A stretch of DNA of 64,000 nucleotides from Embiotoca jacksoni (taxonomy: Eukaryota > Chordata > Actinopteri > Embiotocidae). The notes below the pieces were generated by a model, which searched no databases, was not told the origin of the DNA, and saw only the letters and a list, made by a program, of their open reading frames with translations. This document shows positions 48,241-61,295 of the stretch, one piece after another. Each line of letters starts with the position of its first letter. The stretch's first letter is position 1. The stretch spans positions 3,867,001-3,931,000 of the forward strand of contig JAKOON010000004.1 in the NCBI GenBank assembly GCA_022577435.1, in the 5' to 3' direction. The translations under genes were made by a program, and so were the position numbers.

Positions 48241-50796
48241 CGAGGCCTCAAATTATAATGAAACTTAATTAAGAACTGGGAAATATTAATCATAAAAGAG
48301 ACTTCTCTTTTGTCTTTTTTAGCATGCCATGTGTCAAGAGCTGAATCTCTTTCTCCAAATGTTCCACAAACAAAACACATTTTCACTTTCATGTCTCTTT
48401 CAGTGCTCTTCCCCAGAAGCCTGAGGTAACTTGTGGCATTTCTATGGCTTCTCTCGGAGGAAGCCAATGCCTCCCACTGCTTTTCTCAATGCCCCTCTGT
48501 CCTTGGTTATCCTTACTGCATGTCCTCACTTTCTCTCAGCTCTGTTTCTGCGCAGAAGCAGAAAAAAGCAATGTTTGACAGGCAAAGTTGTATTCCTTTG
48601 CTTTGTATTTAATTTGGAGGCTTTGCAGTTGTGAATGCATTATTGACAATCCACACAGCACATCTCGTGTAATTATGATCATTGTGGATTGTCTGCCAAC
48701 TACCTGCTGAAAACAGATGAACAGTGCACTGCACAGAGCACACAATGGTTTAATTTCTAATTATGTCACATTAAAGTGAAGAAACACTTATATGTATCCC
48801 TCTACAATCAACTAACCCCCTCATGTACCTGTATGTCACGTTTTTATGCTTAACTTTGACTATAAATCAGTAAACACTCGTATAACCACAACAAAGTATA
48901 TGCTATCAAATGCACATCAAGCTAACTGACCTTGATGAGTTGGAGCTATGACAGCTCTGAAGGACTGACAGATCATGAGGCAGGGGAGTTATAATTTTCT
49001 GTCTCATTAGTGTATGTACAGTAGAACAGCTAATGTGTGTTCTAAAATTTCTACGATGGTAAAACCTGAATTGTCAAGAGCGCTGAGTTGGCTGCTTTGG
49101 GTGCAATTAAAAAAAAAAAAAAAAAAATCAAAGAAGATGGTTTCAACCTGTTTTTGCATCTTGCTGCCAGCACTTAAAGCTATTCCACATATTTATGTTT
49201 ATGTTTTATAGGTTATTTTTTAGCCTCATATAAATGTTATCACCTCCGTAAAAGTATCACCAGAGGTTGACCTCGGCTGTGATAAACCCCATAACGTGGT
49301 GGAACACATTACATGAAGCTATGTAAGTAGTCAGTAAGTCCAGCATAACTGAATCAGGCAGATTAAATTTCTGCATGTCTATTAATACACCACAAATTTA
49401 TGGTCCGCCTGTTGTATTCTATAACATTAGGACTTAGAGTCTCCTGCAGAATAATACCGCTTTCTTAAAAGGGCAATCTGTGCTGGACTTTCATTACACA
49501 ATAACAAACTGATGCCAACTGTATCCCACTTCTAGCATGCCTTCTGACAGTCTTTAACAATAAGTTAATTCATATTCAACACTCCATTCGAGTTGACCTG
49601 GATACATTGGCCAGAGGTGGCCAATAAGATACCAACACAGCACAATGTTTCACAATACTCAGCCTGTTACCTGTTTTACTGTTTCTGACTCCTAAAGCAC
49701 TACTCCAGTCCATGTATTGTATTTGTTGTGAAGTACAGGCCATCGGAAATAGGCTGGTACAGTAAGTGATGACTGTGCCAGCCACAATGACACCCAGGAG
49801 CCTAGAGCTACTGCACACTCGCTCGGAACGTAACACAGTCTCTAATTAACTAATGAAATATTAACCACCTCTTCATTTTCCTTCTATTCTGTCTTGCCTC
49901 CTTCTCCACTTTTCTCTCCATGTTTCTTATTACCCATCCTCTTTACCTCCATTTTTCACTAATGTCTCATGTTCTTACATGCTGTATGGATGAAGTCAAA
50001 CCTCTGTAAAATGAAAAGATGAACATGAGAATTCCTGGTCATCTTTTTTGGCAATATTGTCATTATTTAGATGGAAGAAATTATGGCATTTCAAAAATGA
50101 GAGGCAGCAGCATTAAGAAAATTACCAAATCAAATCTACCGACAGACACTACTGTTTATTGAAATACCATATGACCATCCTATGTTAGGTGCAAATTAAT
50201 GTCAATGTAGGCATGACTTGGCTGTCAAAAAGCATTTTTCTTCCATGCCCATTAGGGACTTTTACAATGACTGAAAAAGAAGAATGCAAAAGTGCCAAAA
50301 TACAGATACGCAGCACACAAAGGAGCTCTGACATACAAAAACACACGCTCAACGACAGCCCCGAGGTCCGTGTGCCGCTGTGATATTGGCAGCTCGGCTC
50401 GGTGCCTATCAATAAAACTGTGGAACAGGCCAGAGGGCCAAGACCCCATGCTGCTCTCCCAGGTGCCTGATCTATTAAGGTGGGTTTCCAGACCAGCTGA
50501 GGCAGCAGGGGGTGCGCAGTGATGGAGATAAGGCAGCCTGAACAGTAGTTGGCTACCTCCTGCCTAGTCTCTCTCAAAGGAAAACACTTCTTTGCCACAC
50601 AGACACAAAAGAGCAAGTGGGTTTACACATACAGTCGAAAAATGTCCCTTTCTGTAATTTAACAGCGGTTTGGCAAAAAAGACGCAGCGGCAGAAGGAAG
50701 TGAAGCATCACTTTCTATCACAACTTATTGTGATAATGGGAGTAAGGGTAAGAAAATGCAGTGTTGATATTTTTAGCTAAATATGTAATTTGACCG
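48241..50796. other. intronic stretch without recognised features
   Basis: Only an A19 run. A minus-strand frame of 143 codons at 50185-50616 has no domain, no splice context and ordinary composition, and is taken as chance. Confidence 0.55.
49109..49127. repeat. A19 homopolymer
   Basis: Run of about 19 A followed by TCAAAGAAG. No retroposon body recognised to its left. Confidence 0.9.
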
Positions 50797-51005
50797 CAAC
50801 ATTTTAAACCAATGAGCTAACTGACCAACCGCTCCCCATATGCTGTTGCTCCTTTGCTGGTAAATCAACTCCAATCCTCCAAGCCATGACTCAACAGGAC
50901 CTCTGAAGGTGCCCTGTCGTATCTGCGCCAAGACCTCAGCAGCAGAGTCCTCTAAGTTATGAGGCGGAGTCGCCACAGATCAAAGTTGCTCCAGCACTTT
51001 GCCCA
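50797..51005 (-). pseudogene. Tc1/mariner transposase 3'-end remnant
   Basis: On the minus strand the frame reads ATPPHNLEDSAAEVLAQIRQ then GTFRGPVES, aligning with the C-terminal end of the same teleost Tc1-like transposase seen at 45779-46170 (consensus pattern PPxNLQDLKDLLLTSW then TFRGLVES). The segment before it (from about 51005) matches the DVLDKQV-type block with a frameshift. Only the last 60 or so codons and a decayed terminus (GGTCAGTTAGCTCATTGG) remain. Orientation is opposite to the other copy, about 4.6 kb away. Confidence 0.6.
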
Positions 51006-51110
51006 GCACTGTCTAACCAATTCATCGTTTGTCTCAACTCAGGCCAACATTAAAGTAAGTCCTCACCACAGCTCGGCTTCCGAGACCCTCCGACCCAGTC
51101 ATCTGGTCAT

Positions 51111-51136
51111 AAAAATTTGACCCTGGTCAAATTTTT
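51111..51136. repeat. 12-bp-arm hairpin with 2-base loop
   Basis: AAAAATTTGACC and GGTCAAATTTTT flank CT; the arms are perfect complements. It lies just right of the Tc1-like remnant at 50797-51005 but outside what I can align to it. Confidence 0.8.
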
Positions 51137-51407
51137 TCAGATCTTTGAGCCTGCTAATTTCTCCTAAACCTAAAATGCTGGCAATAACAACTGATTGCTT
51201 ACTTGGCACCCAATATATCATTGACCTTGACATGAACCATAGTTACAGTATTTGTTCTCTCTCTTTAGGGTTATTATGATCACTGCTTTAATATCATCAG
51301 GATCCGCCATTGTGATAAAGATCACTGATTCATTCAGACAGCTTGTACAAAAGCCACCACAGGTAATATTTTGCCCATGCTGTTTTCTTACTTTTTGTTC
51401 ATGCATT

Positions 51408-51546
51408 TATCCTCAGAAAGCCTCCATGTGTGTTTAGTTCCTTCCTCATCGATGTGACTGCACACTACCAGGTGGGTCAGGGAACAACACACTGCACATG
51501 CTCAAGTCTGTCTTTGAGGACACTGAGTTTACATTTGGTAAAAGGT
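51408..51546 (+). repeat. diverged direct repeat, copy 1
   Basis: Aligns with 52545-52690 through AAGCCTCCATGTGTGT, GGTCAGGGAACAACACA and GAGGACACTGAGTTTACATT. Non-coding. Probably one copy of an interspersed repeat rather than a tandem duplication, since the 1 kb between the copies does not match elsewhere. Confidence 0.5.
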
Positions 51547-52544
51547 TTGGGTTCTCTCTCCTTAAAAGCAGAAGGTCCAAGGTCTCTAGTTAGAACAGGC
51601 TTAAATTAGAGAAAGATCTTGATGCCCTAATGTCTTGTGAGTATCCTTCATATTTTAGTTAGATATCATTGTTCGTTGCAGTTAATTTTACTTTTCTAGC
51701 CTTGCTTTGCCCAACTGTTGCTCACAGCTTCAGTCTTCAATGTGATGAAAGTCTGGAAGTAGTTGGGGAGACTAAGAGCAATGACGTAGTTCCAACAATC
51801 GCGGTAGTGGGAGAGTTTCGGCAGACGACATACGATAGATGGTGGTCAATACCCACTGGTTGAAGGCTGCTCCAATAGTTTCAAAACTAACCCGAGTTGA
51901 ATTTTGCTCTCTTGAAAGCATCACATCCTAATTTACACTGAAAACATACCAAGCATTAAGGCAACTCAAAATAAATCTCCCACAGGCATATTCAATAAAA
52001 TAAAAAACATATTGAAATTCTTCAATAGTTCTGTTAGCACTGTTAGCTTTTAGCCTACAAAGGCCCAAGCTCTAGCAGGTACTCGCAGCCCAAAGATGCG
52101 TCATTTACCAGCATAAAATTGAAATTACTGAATGCAGAATACAAATACAATCAAAAATGGGATTTGCATATGACTTAGTGAGCAAATGTATACTTAACAG
52201 CAGGATTTATTCATCATATTCGACACACAAACCCATGTGTCTAATTCCATTGAGAGATGCTGATGTTGTTGTTGTTTTTTCAATTCAGTGCTAATAAACA
52301 ACATGCAAATTAATGTAACTGCATATAGTATATAAAGGGCACCTGGAAAGATACAAGAAAACAACAGGGGCCCCTAATTGCACAGCCGAACATCTGGCAT
52401 CTTCCAGGTAAAATTAATTAACAGTGGTCATGGTCCTTGGTCTGAATCAATCACTTCAAACAGTGCAGGTGTGAAAGCATACAGTGTTTCCTCTCCGTAT
52501 CCTCAAATGATTCATCCGCTTTAACATTTTCCTTTCCTTTGTCA

Positions 52545-52690
52545 TCCTTAAAAAACCTCCAGGTTTGTGCGCGTCTTACACAACTTCCCCGCATCTGCGT
52601 GTGAGGTTGCAAACAACTGGGCAGGCCAGGGAACAACACAATACGCAGGCTCTCTGACACTTTTCAGGACACTGAGTTTATATTAGGTGA
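52545..52690 (+). repeat. diverged direct repeat, copy 2
   Basis: Second copy of the unit at 51408-51546, same orientation, sharing AACCTCCAGGTTTGTG, GGCCAGGGAACAACACA and CAGGACACTGAGTTTATATT with scattered substitutions and a short insertion. Confidence 0.5.
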
Positions 52691-53361
52691 CAAAGCCTCT
52701 GCTGAATATTTCAGTGATACTGCCTTGCTACTGGGAGGGATAATATTTGAAATGAGGAAGCTGTAAGAAAGAATAGGACCATATGTTACTGAGTAATGCC
52801 TGAACAAGCTGTTTGTGAATAAATGTAACAGGTTATTATCCAGTACAATAGTGGATATACTACTGTTTATATTTCCATTTTTTTAATGAATGACTCTTAA
52901 ATGGAAGGCACACAGTAAACAGTAGTTGTCAGTCTTGATGTTGCACTATGCCACTCTTGCTCTGGAGTCAAAATACCCTAACAATTTTATTTCATCACAG
53001 TGATATCAGCCTCACTGTGTACTGTCACACTCCTACAGTCATATCAGAGCTGTATTAACTTTTTTCTGTTACAAACAGAATATTTCCTACTGTTTCTGCT
53101 TCACATTAAAAGCATTCTCCTGGCAAAACACGGGTGGCTTTCATTGTGTAGCACTCTGAGGTTAGCCATCTATATCCATTAGCTTCACTTCAAGCAGTCA
53201 TGTAAGACAGGATCTGCCATTTCAGTAAATGTCCTAAAACAACCTGTATGTTTACAGTCAAATGACAAAGCACTCTAAAGGCCATGGAAGCTGTGACAGG
53301 AGCAAAGAAGGACATGGGCTGGCGTTCTTAGAGTGGATGTAAACTTTAACATGGGTGGCCA

Positions 53362-53379
53362 TTGTTGTTGTTGTTGTTG
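53362..53379. repeat. (TTG)6 trinucleotide repeat
   Basis: Six TTG units. Confidence 0.95.
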
Positions 53380-55312
53380 TGTTTCCAGTTCAAACTGAGA
53401 GTCTTTTAATCACGAGCCTTCCATCACTGTAACCACATTTTTACTATTACAGCTATGACAAATGTCCTCCAACCTTGACAATTGACCTAAACCAAACCAT
53501 GATCGGTCCCCAAACCTTACCAATTTGTTGTTTTTAATATCACCACACAGGCAACTAAGAGTATACTCCACATGTTTCACCACATTAACTGTCAGTGTCC
53601 AAAAAATATCAAAAGGTTGAAAGAAAAGCTATTCAGCCAATTAAGACCAAATTACTCAATCTCCAGCCACAAAGTGCTTCATTATCATGGTGACTGTTCA
53701 GGGCCCTTGGTCCTGTGAGAGATTATACGAAACACTGATAATAAATCCAAAAGGGATTTAAGATTTGATTTACATCCATGCCCAGACTTCAGGCCCAATT
53801 TGCATGAAAGTGCTTAGTAACAAGCCGGCCTCCAATGTTCACCAAGATCCATGGAGAATTTGTGAAAGCTCTCGCTCTCTCTCATATCAAGCACACCTGG
53901 AAAGTACAAAATCTACCTTTCATCACCAGAGTTTGATAACATCAAGCTTCAGATAGGCCACGCTGATACAGGACAAAACAGACACAGGTGCACTACTGAC
54001 ACGGGCTCTCACTGTCTCTGCTTGTGTTTGTGCAAAGCCACAAACATACTGACAAAACCCACACAAGCACTTACTGGGGCCAACCTCTGACAGCGAAGGG
54101 GAACCTTTACAGCTGCAGGTGTGATATGTAACCACAGCTGTTTTTCTGACAGAAACCTCCAGACACTTTGGTACAATGTGACCTTGAATCTAGTAATAAT
54201 GGTTTTAGCATTTGTTTTGGTTGCTTTGAAAAAACTGAAGTGCATTATAACCTAATTTGGGCTATTGATGAACAGTCAGAAAATGGTTTTGTTTAATGTG
54301 AACAATGCATTTCTGGTAGGCCAGCATCTACATTGTATTCCTTGTCGCATTTGTGTTCAAACCCTATTGTCCTGTAGCTCCTACATCTAGATACGCCCCT
54401 TTTTTTTTCTTCCATCTTCACCACAAAGAACCTGACAACAAGGTCTCAGTCCATATTTGTTTTTTGTCACCTAATTCGTGTTAGAATCTCAAAATGAGCT
54501 AAAAACTGCACACAAAATGAGATACTTTTAATATAACTGATGCAAACTGAGGTTCACACAATTCAAGTTGAAATTTAGTTTTTTGGAGCTGTATGACACA
54601 TCAGAAAATACAGGAAATAATCTCAAGGACACCCATGACAACAGCTGCTTTTGTTAAGGTTTTGAAATATGTCTATATCACAAACATATCATTACCTGCT
54701 GCGGCATACTTGCAAAATGTTTGTTGTTAGCGAGTTAACTTTTGCTCTGTTGATGCAACTAACTGTAATGTGAAAACAAGATGGCTGAAGCTGGATAACA
54801 AGCTTCTAGAAAATGCCTCGCAACACAAGCTTTTGTCTAGTTGACGGACAAATGCTCAACTAGCTGCGAGGCCATTCAGTGTCTACTCCCTCTGATAACG
54901 TAAATGAGTTACATCTGTTAAACTGAATTTACAGATGCAGCAATGTACTACACATTAAAGATCTGCCTGTTAGAACCATGGACAGCCTCAAAGTTAAACT
55001 TCATTAAGCTGTAGCTGGCTCTAATATCGAATATTACAAAGGAAAATAAAAAGATTTAGACCTATGTCTAGTATCATAACTGATTTGGTGTAAAATTTAT
55101 TTGTTATTGAGTGAAAATAAATTGCTATGGGAGGGAGTTAAGATTAATGGAATAAAAGCAGCCTACGAGGCATGATAAATAAAAAGCTTCCTACATGCTA
55201 TGATATAGGACATATAGACAGCAGATAAAATCAGTTCCAGAGCAGAGCTGCTGTGCACATGCATTTAAATTTATCAAAAATAGCATAAATAGATGTTAAT
55301 GAGACGACATGA

Positions 55313-55330
55313 TTTTTTTTTTTTTTTTTT
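55313..55330. repeat. T18 homopolymer
   Basis: Run of about 18 T followed by CGATCG. Confidence 0.9.
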
Positions 55331-56323
55331 CGATCGTAATCTGTAGCATTAGAAAAGTTGATCATTATTTATCAGTTTTTCAAGAACCATTAAAACTATA
55401 TGTAAAATATTTTGGAAATACATTTTAGTGAAATGTATAGTTGTATCTATTGCAGAGTAAAAACAAAAGTCACAAGATGATAAAGTCCTGAAGGCAAATC
55501 AGTCGAGAAGAACCTGCCAACAAACAACAAAAGGCAGCAGTCGATGTCAGACTGGTGCTACTCTGCACTTCATATATTTATGTTCAGTGGGCCGGGTATA
55601 GCAGTTTGTTTACAGTCCAAAAATCATGCTAAAATGGTGGACGTTGGTGGAGTGCTCATCCAGCTTAGTGTCTTAAAACTTTGAGGAGAGACAGGTTGAA
55701 GGGACTAAATATATAGTAAGAGATTGAACAAGCAGGGAAGTTGAATCTGAGGCAGACAGCAGGAGTTAATGGAGCACAAGACTTACTGAGTGACTTACAG
55801 ACAGGTGAATAGATGCAAAAACACTCACTGTATGAGAGAAAGGAGGCCGTAAACAACCAATGCCTTGCCCAGGAATGTAAAATATTTTTAAACTGTATGC
55901 AAGAATTGTGCAGAGTGTCTGTTTGCATTGATGTGTTATTGTGGTAGCTGCCACTGTTCAGTTTATATTGCTTCTAAATCTCTGTGTTTTCTGCTTTAAT
56001 GATGCTCTAGTCTGCTGTTAACCCTGGCCATTATATTTATACAGTGTAAAATTGAGTCTATAAACTTCTGGTTTCTAGTTGGTCCTTTTTTGTTTAATTG
56101 GTATCCCAGTAAAACAATAGGAGGGCAGCTGTATGATGTTACTTGGGATTGCCGTTATTTGCGATCAGCGGTGCAAAAAGCCTGCAGATGTCAGACTTGA
56201 CTGACGCAGATGTTGAGCGAGATCTGTCTACCACATAACTACTAGAATTATATCAATGGTGTCAATCATAGTATTAAACATAGTTTACAGTTGTCATGGC
56301 TTTAGATCAACAAGTTAACCCAT

Positions 56324-56363
56324 TGTGACCTCCGCGGGTGAAATACCGAATGTTGAGGTCACA
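56324..56363. repeat. TGTGACCTC/GAGGTCACA inverted pair
   Basis: Nine-base perfect inverted arms at 56324-56332 and 56355-56363, 22 bases apart, each holding a nuclear-receptor-type half-site (TGACCT and AGGTCA). Can be a chance palindrome. Confidence 0.6.
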
Positions 56364-59300
56364 GATGGTGATAAGCAACGGATCAAAACCTCGTTCCAAC
56401 TGTTGCAGCAGTGCAACCCCGTTCATAAAAGTTACATTTATACACAACTAATTTGAAACAAAAAATATGCACTGAACACCGAATTCTGAGAGAAGACTGC
56501 AGACACACTGCTGAGGGCTCACTCTCACATTCATATTACTTCCTGTCTGCCAGTTTTCGCAATCCCGTGGTTCATTTGCATCACATATAAGTAACCAGGT
56601 TAGTTATGTTCCCTGCAAACATTATGGTATGATCCACACCCGCATAAATAACAATCAGCAGACAGATAATAGTGTCACACCGTGGTGCCCTAAGCTCGAG
56701 TCACAGCAGTCAGTGAGTTAACCGATTTAACAAACGAAAGCCTATGGTGATATTTTTATCATTATAATCTTCAGACTGAAATCAAAACGATGTCGTTGCA
56801 AATTGAGGCATTCATCAGCTATGAATCCAGATGTTTGCTCCTGAAATGACAGCTGTCACACTGCACTCCAATAAAACACTGAAAGCAAGTGTGTTTGCTG
56901 GACAGTTAATGAGAAGCTGAGAACTGATGAGAAGAGGAAATCAGAATAATTAATATCCTTTTTGAACAAACACTAAAAGCTAGTTTCCTTAAATGTATGA
57001 TTTAGGCAAATACAGTACCAAAGTCAATTGTTGTAATCAGGATCAACTGAAATGATACATGTAAGTCAAGCAAACACTAACGTCTTGTTTTAAGTGTGTA
57101 GTCTAAAAGTAGAAAGACAAGAGACAATATTGCTTCATATTCTATTCATATTGAAACCTGTCTTCACACATTTTGATAATATGGTAGCCATTTTACTTTT
57201 ATGACTGCATAAGTAAACCTAACAGTCATTTCATCGCTGCAACGGGGAAGGAAACTATTTATTTATCTGGAGCTTTGTGGCAACGAGCTAACACTGCTCT
57301 TCCAACATCAGCCCAGTGATGTAATTCCTAACTGGTTTACAGGGTTACTAAAGATTACATCAACCCTTAAATTGATTAATTTATTTTCTTGGGATGTTGC
57401 CTGACGCTACTGATGGCCACCCAGCCTCGTAAAGAAACAGTGTTTGTTGCAACTGAATCAAATAATGTCCATTTTTCTACTTTTACCTGTTGTGTTCATA
57501 TCTAGATTCAGAAACTAGTGAGTCGTCATCGGCCTCTGTACGCACACTTGTATTAATAAAATAGTGAGAAAAGAAGAATAAAATGCTTAATTCTATGGAA
57601 GAGCAGATTTGTTAAAGGCCTGGAAAGCCCATTTAAAATTTCACTTAATTTTCTACATTAAATATTGACGAAACTGATATCAAACATACTGAAAGTGAAT
57701 GTTCAACCAAATGCCCTTGTATTGCAGGATTAAGTGTCCCATCTTGAATGCATTAACCTTTATTAATTAAGCAAAAGTTTTCTGTGGTCCATTTATAGAC
57801 CCACTCTGAATGGATTATCTTAAAAATGGCTGGTTAAAACTTTAACAAGGCAAAGAGAAAGCACACATTTAATGAACTCTCTGTGGACTTTGGATAAGTC
57901 ATATTAACAGGACTTGCTTCTTCTACAAACAATAATCTTTAATAAATATGAGCTGTACTTACTAGCTACATTAAGCATGTGATACATTTTTTTCTGAATG
58001 TTTATTTGCCAAGTTTCACACCTGTCACCTCTTTCCAGGATTATCAACCAACATCAGCTTTCTGCATTCATCCTTTAATCTCAGCCAAAACTTTCAAACT
58101 CAACATCAAAACTGCAGCCCCGGGCTTACTCCCCCTTCCCTTGCACACACACCATCACCCACACACATATATACACACACCATCAAAAACAAAAATGCTG
58201 CCTCCATGAAGGCCATATAAGAAATCTATCTGTTCCAACACCAATAACAGGTCGAACCCTTGCTTTGTATTTTAACAAACTGAGTATAAAGACGATATTT
58301 GTTAACTTTGTACTTTGCAGCAGAGCTGGCATTGCAGCCAGGATGCTGCATAATGCAAATCAGAGACCCCATTTCCTCCAAAAATAAGAATGACTTCAGC
58401 AGCCAAGTCCCACTGCAGGTGTCGAATGTTCACTCCCAGAGCTTCAGTGTTTGTCTCAGCCCCTGACCTTCCAAATGTATTCTCTTTTTTTTTTTGTTTT
58501 TTATCATTCTGTGTCTCTGTCTCTCACTCTCTGTTGTTACTGCTGCAGAAAAACTGCAGCTCTGCGTCACCAAGGACACAAGAGACAGAGTCTGATGGAT
58601 CTGCTATCACTCCTTTTTCTTGCTTTCACTTTTTGCTGCCTTTTTATCAAAAAAACCTCCCGTTTCCGAAACAAAACATCCAGGCAGGGAAATTGAGTGT
58701 GTTTCAAATCAAGGCTGCAGTTAACAGGAGAGAAATCAGTCTGCACGTAACATTGCATTCAAGCATTTCAGACCATCAGTTTGCAAAGTACCAAGACCAT
58801 ACGAGCCTGCTTTGAATGAACACAATACCCTCCGTAGGATATCATTTCTGTGTGCGAAAAAGATGATTAGCTCTGTGTTAGCATCTTACATTGTCCTCTC
58901 CCCCAAGAACAATTAGTGATGTGGCGTGCTTGTGTTTAGCATGTTAGAGCAAGTGAGGATGCGTCGTGTTAGGGGCTGATTAGCTGGGACGTGTGAAATC
59001 AGACAGAAGAGTGCAGACGCCCATATCCTCCCCTGACCCACTTCTCTCACTTGCTCTGCTTCTTTTATTTAATATGCTTGCTGCAACAAACAACTCAGAC
59101 AAACTTGGTGCAGAGTGCTCAAAGCCATTCGAACAGCATTCAGAGGTGGGTCAAGGGTTGGTTCCAGAAACGGGGGGCTCGGCTGACAACAGAAGGACAC
59201 AGAAGAAATTCACACAGCAGCTGAGTTTACGATGGCAGTGGTGGAACTCGCAATGTACCAATTTATTGTGGTTTCCACTCAGTAAAAAGGTCTACACCAC

Positions 59301-59700
59301 ATCTTTCACTCAATTCCAACCCGTTTCCAGTTACCATAGCAACCCGTCTCTTCCTTCTTCCCAACTATTCCTTCTGTCCACCTCATTTGTATCATTCATT
59401 CAGCCTTACTTCAACTTAGGCCACATCAAATATCTCTGTAAAGAGAACCGTTAAGATGCTTAAGGAAAAAAGAAATGTTCCATCTCACCTGGTAAATCTG
59501 TGGTGAATCAATCTTTCCCCAACTTTTTCTTAACGGTGCGTTCAATTAAACGAAGCAACCGTGTTCTGTTTTATCTAATGTTGCCTGCATGTGTAATGAA
59601 ATCAACAGCACATTCCCAACGACTAAGAAAAGAAAATGAGGAGAAGGGGTGCGAGAAATCATTCAAACTGTTAACTTAAGCTTTTACACTGTCTTTCCCT

Positions 59701-59731
<31 letters not shown>

Positions 59732-59776
59732 GCACGCACGCACACACACACGCACGCACGCACACACACACACACA
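59701..59776. repeat. compound (CA)n/(CGCA)n microsatellite
   Basis: CA runs alternate with CGCA blocks; CpG-rich. Confidence 0.97.
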
Positions 59777-59937
59777 GGGTGGGTAGACTTTGCTGCAGTG
59801 GATGTGTCGCTGGTGTCTTCACAGTGACATCGGTGCTGAGTTACAGTGCTAATGAGAACTTTAATGTCACCCACACACAGAATCCCAGCAGACAGATTAG
59901 AACTGTGATTACACTGAGCCCCAAGAACACAGAGACG

Positions 59938-59985
59938 CACTACACACACTACACACACTACACACACAGCACACACAGCACACAC
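59938..59985. repeat. 9-bp minisatellite, about 5 units
   Basis: Three CACTACACA units then two CACAGCACA units. Confidence 0.9.
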
Positions 59986-60134
59986 GCCCCCAACACAGTC
60001 GCACATGTCTACAAACAAGCATAAATGGGGTTGAAGTTTAACAAGCAAAGATTGGTAATAACATCTAGTGCTTCACTGTGATCTCCTTCTTTCTTCTGAT
60101 TCTGTTGCCGCTGAAGGAGCAAGACTAAGTGGGA

Positions 60135-60599
60135 CAATGTAACCTAGCTAGTTTTCTGTATCTACAATTTACTGATGTCCCCCTAAAAACGCCTTGCATG
60201 CTTATCAGTAGACGTTAATTGGCTAACTTGGCTGCACACAGGGAAGCTTTCTGTTCCTGCAGGGCGTGCAACTCAGACAGATGTGTGGCCAAAAGTTAGT
60301 TTGAAAAGAGTGAAATAATGTGTTCTCATATAACATTTAAACTAGCTGAGTTGGATTGGAGTGTTTTTATCAAGGCTATAAAGGCTACGTACCGCTGTTG
60401 CTCACTGACATAGATTAGATTTACTCTGACGTAAACGGTGCAAAAGTTAGGCATTTTGATTCAAAAAAAGTGTTTGTGTGAACATAACTTGGGTATCGAA
60501 ATTTGGTATTGAGTGACAAGGCTTTTTTTTTCAGTTAGATACAACCGAACCAAATCAGCCTGTGCCATAAAAGTATTGAAGTTCGATACCCAGCCCTAA
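60135..60599 (+). mobile_element. non-autonomous DNA transposon, copy with right terminus
   Basis: Diverged second copy of the element at 46906. It lacks the TAGGGCTGGGTAT start but ends with CGATACCCAGCCCTAA at 60584-60599, the reverse complement of that start. The two copies together therefore define both termini. No coding sequence. Confidence 0.6.
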
Positions 60600-61273
60600 T
60601 GCAAAGAGGCAGTGGAATAGAGTAGCAATGCACCAGTCCAAACTTCTGGATCAAACAGACTGAAGCAGATTGGGTGTGAGTCAAAAAAAAAAAATCATTG
60701 ATCAAATTTTTTTCTTTTCCAATGAGAGGTCAGAAACATCACCACTCTCTGTAAATGCATATTAATTTGAAGGCAGGGGCGTTTGGTGGTTAGCTGACAT
60801 TACTTCAAGAAGGCTTCATAATGGGATTAGCATAGCTTGATGAAGAACAGCTAAAAAAAAAATGAGGACTGATTTTGCATCTAATAGACACCAAACTTTT
60901 AGCAAGTGGAATTAAAACACTAATGAAGGGGCTGCATTGTTTAACATGTCAGTTTTGGTGTGGAGAATAAAGAACAGAGCCACACACAGGTGAAACGGTT
61001 TCGTAAAGAGAGGTAGAAGCATGTAATTATCCAGAGGGAAATCCCGCTGCTGAGAAAACAGCAGCTCAGCGCTGTTTGTCAGGTCTGTCACAACAGCAGT
61101 TATTATACTGCACTATCTGTGTGTGTTGGACAAGAACATGCTGATGTCTCCTTTTTTCAAGAAGTTGACACGTTATAGTTTTGACAGTTTTATAATCCTT
61201 CTAAACAAACATAATATGATGGATATTTTTTAGCTCTGTTTTTCAGCTTTGCTTTTGGTGGGAAAAGTCAGAT

Positions 61274-61295
61274 AACTGCATTTTTTTTTTTTTTT
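61274..61295. repeat. T-rich homopolymer tract
   Basis: About 18 T in a run. Confidence 0.85.

Larger units (their letters stand above)
52691..60134. other. long intronic stretch, mostly featureless
   Basis: The least repeat-dense part of the window: a TTG array, one T18 run, one half-site palindrome and CA-rich patches (58142-58182, 59701-59985). Frames at 58390-58815 and 58993-59454 are open but resemble no known protein. Confidence 0.55.

Noticed and set aside
50185..50616. 143-codon minus-strand open frame
   Set aside because: No domain or hydrophobic pattern of a known family. On the nalf1 strand but without the NALF1 exon 1 hallmarks.
58390..59454. Two plus-strand open frames of 141 and 153 codons
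   Set aside because: Low-complexity Phe/Ser and mixed sequence with no homology I recognise; likely chance in a stop-poor stretch.
59701..59985. CRISPR-like regular repeats
   Set aside because: Units of 2-9 bases without spacers; ordinary micro- and minisatellite DNA.
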